DNA from: Leptospira idonii
GTDB taxonomy: Bacteria; Spirochaetota; Leptospiria; Leptospirales; Leptospiraceae
DNA length: 64,000 bases
Assembly (NCBI RefSeq): GCF_004770995.1
Contig: NZ_RQHW01000079.1
Coordinates: 1-64,000 of the forward strand
Direction: 5' to 3'
The first letter of the stretch is position 1, and every line of letters begins with the position of its first letter. The notes beneath the pieces were generated by a model. The model did not search any database, was not told where the DNA came from, and saw nothing but the letters and a program-made list of their open reading frames with translations. A program made the translations under genes and the position numbers. Positions 63,595 through 64,000 of the stretch are shown one piece after another.

Positions 63595-64000
63595 ATGAAA
63601 ACGAATCAAACATTCAGCATTGTAAGTTATAACATTGTGATCTTTAATTTTCTTTTCGCATGCGCAACACATCCTATTTATTCAGAGGACTTAACTCCTG
63701 CTGATTTATATTATTATGATGGGAAGAATCGAATCGAATTGGAAGTAGAACCTGGTCTTCTTGCCGAGTTCGGAGCTCCAGAAGAACATACTTCTCCAAA
63801 GTCAAAATCTGGAGTCCGTGCATTAGATAAAAATGCGGGTTTAGTAAGAATAAAGGGCAGAACAAATATCTGGAAAACAAATGCTCAAGGCGGCTCCGTA
63901 TCGACTTCGAAATCGTTGAATCAATCCAAACGAATCGGATATTCTCCTGTTTTTCGATCCTCTCAAGACGGGACGTTGCTCGCTCTTCCAGGCAATATCA
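63595..64000 (+). CDS. Exported protein, N-terminal part (cut by window end)
   Basis: The frame starts at ATG 63595 behind AGGAGA and remains open for 135 codons to the end of the window, so the C-terminus is missing. It has a hydrophobic segment (NIVIFNFLFACA) with a possible lipobox Cys or a signal peptide ending near IYS. The sequence YYYDGKNRIELEVEPGLLAEFG recalls the propeptide start seen in some bacterial subtilases. It lies 24 bases after the kexin-like gene, so a second protease or a protease partner is plausible. Confidence 0.6.
   Translation, partial: MKTNQTFSIVSYNIVIFNFLFACATHPIYSEDLTPADLYYYDGKNRIELEVEPGLLAEFGAPEEHTSPKSKSGVRALDKNAGLVRIKGRTNIWKTNAQGGSVSTSKSLNQSKRIGYSPVFRSSQDGTLLALPGNI

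Overview
The window looks like chromosomal DNA of a spirochaete, most likely a Leptospira species. This is inferred from gene content and style, not from a database search. The DNA is moderately AT-rich and very compact, with many ATGA or few-base overlaps. It carries a large number of short lipoproteins with relaxed lipoboxes, a class III cyclase and a SpoIIE-type phosphatase with membrane sensor regions, ThyX, and several outer-membrane beta-barrel candidates. There is no transposase, integrase, prophage module, rRNA operon or CRISPR array.

Layout. 1-600: a 212-bp tandem duplication running into tRNA-Gly(UCC). 661-6609: M32 carboxypeptidase, small membrane and zinc-ribbon proteins, a CPBP glutamic protease, a LysM-M23 peptidase and a GntR regulator. 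6634-10110: divergent from the GntR gene, a strong promoter with a perfect palindrome in its spacer drives acyl-CoA dehydrogenase, APH-type kinase, DUF6285-like protein and histidine phosphatase. This set resembles the LvaABC / ACAD10-11 route for 4-hydroxyacyl-CoA. 10128-13207: housekeeping genes (aldo/keto reductase, acylphosphatase, RppH, SixA). 13210-17850: an AT-rich run of small lipoproteins and an SGNH hydrolase around tRNA-Pro(GGG). 18139-23920: phasin-like protein, paraoxonase-like lipoprotein, RuvC, a large Mcd-like acyl-CoA dehydrogenase, envelope proteins and a methyltransferase.

23924-35544: a coupled pair made of a TerB-like protein and a large Ser-rich, Tim44-like, zinc-ribbon membrane protein; then metG, adenylate cyclase, a HisI-like protein and a rhodanese in one operon; then NTF2-like and SRPBCC proteins, a GAF-like/alpha-beta hydrolase and ThyX. 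35619-39041: a FecR-domain protein with a C-terminal CXXCH haem motif, a porin-like barrel and a DsbD-like reductant exporter. 39075-47499: alkyl sulfatase, an outer-membrane protein with a hairpin over its ribosome-binding site, nitronate monooxygenase, a SpoIIE-type phosphatase and a zinc alcohol dehydrogenase.

47582-54590 is a tight six-gene operon: exported protein, rhomboid protease, atypical MDR dehydrogenase, an 817-residue protein whose C-terminal half is a divergent S-adenosylhomocysteine hydrolase fold, a Nudix protein and an exported nitrilase-fold protein that has lost its catalytic Cys. I consider this the best candidate for an undescribed system. 54690-57749 holds a small Cys protein, a lipoprotein, an EcsC-like protein and prfA. 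57825-64000 holds a giant calcium-motif lipoprotein, a lipoprotein kexin-like protease with a P domain, and the start of a partner gene cut by the window edge.
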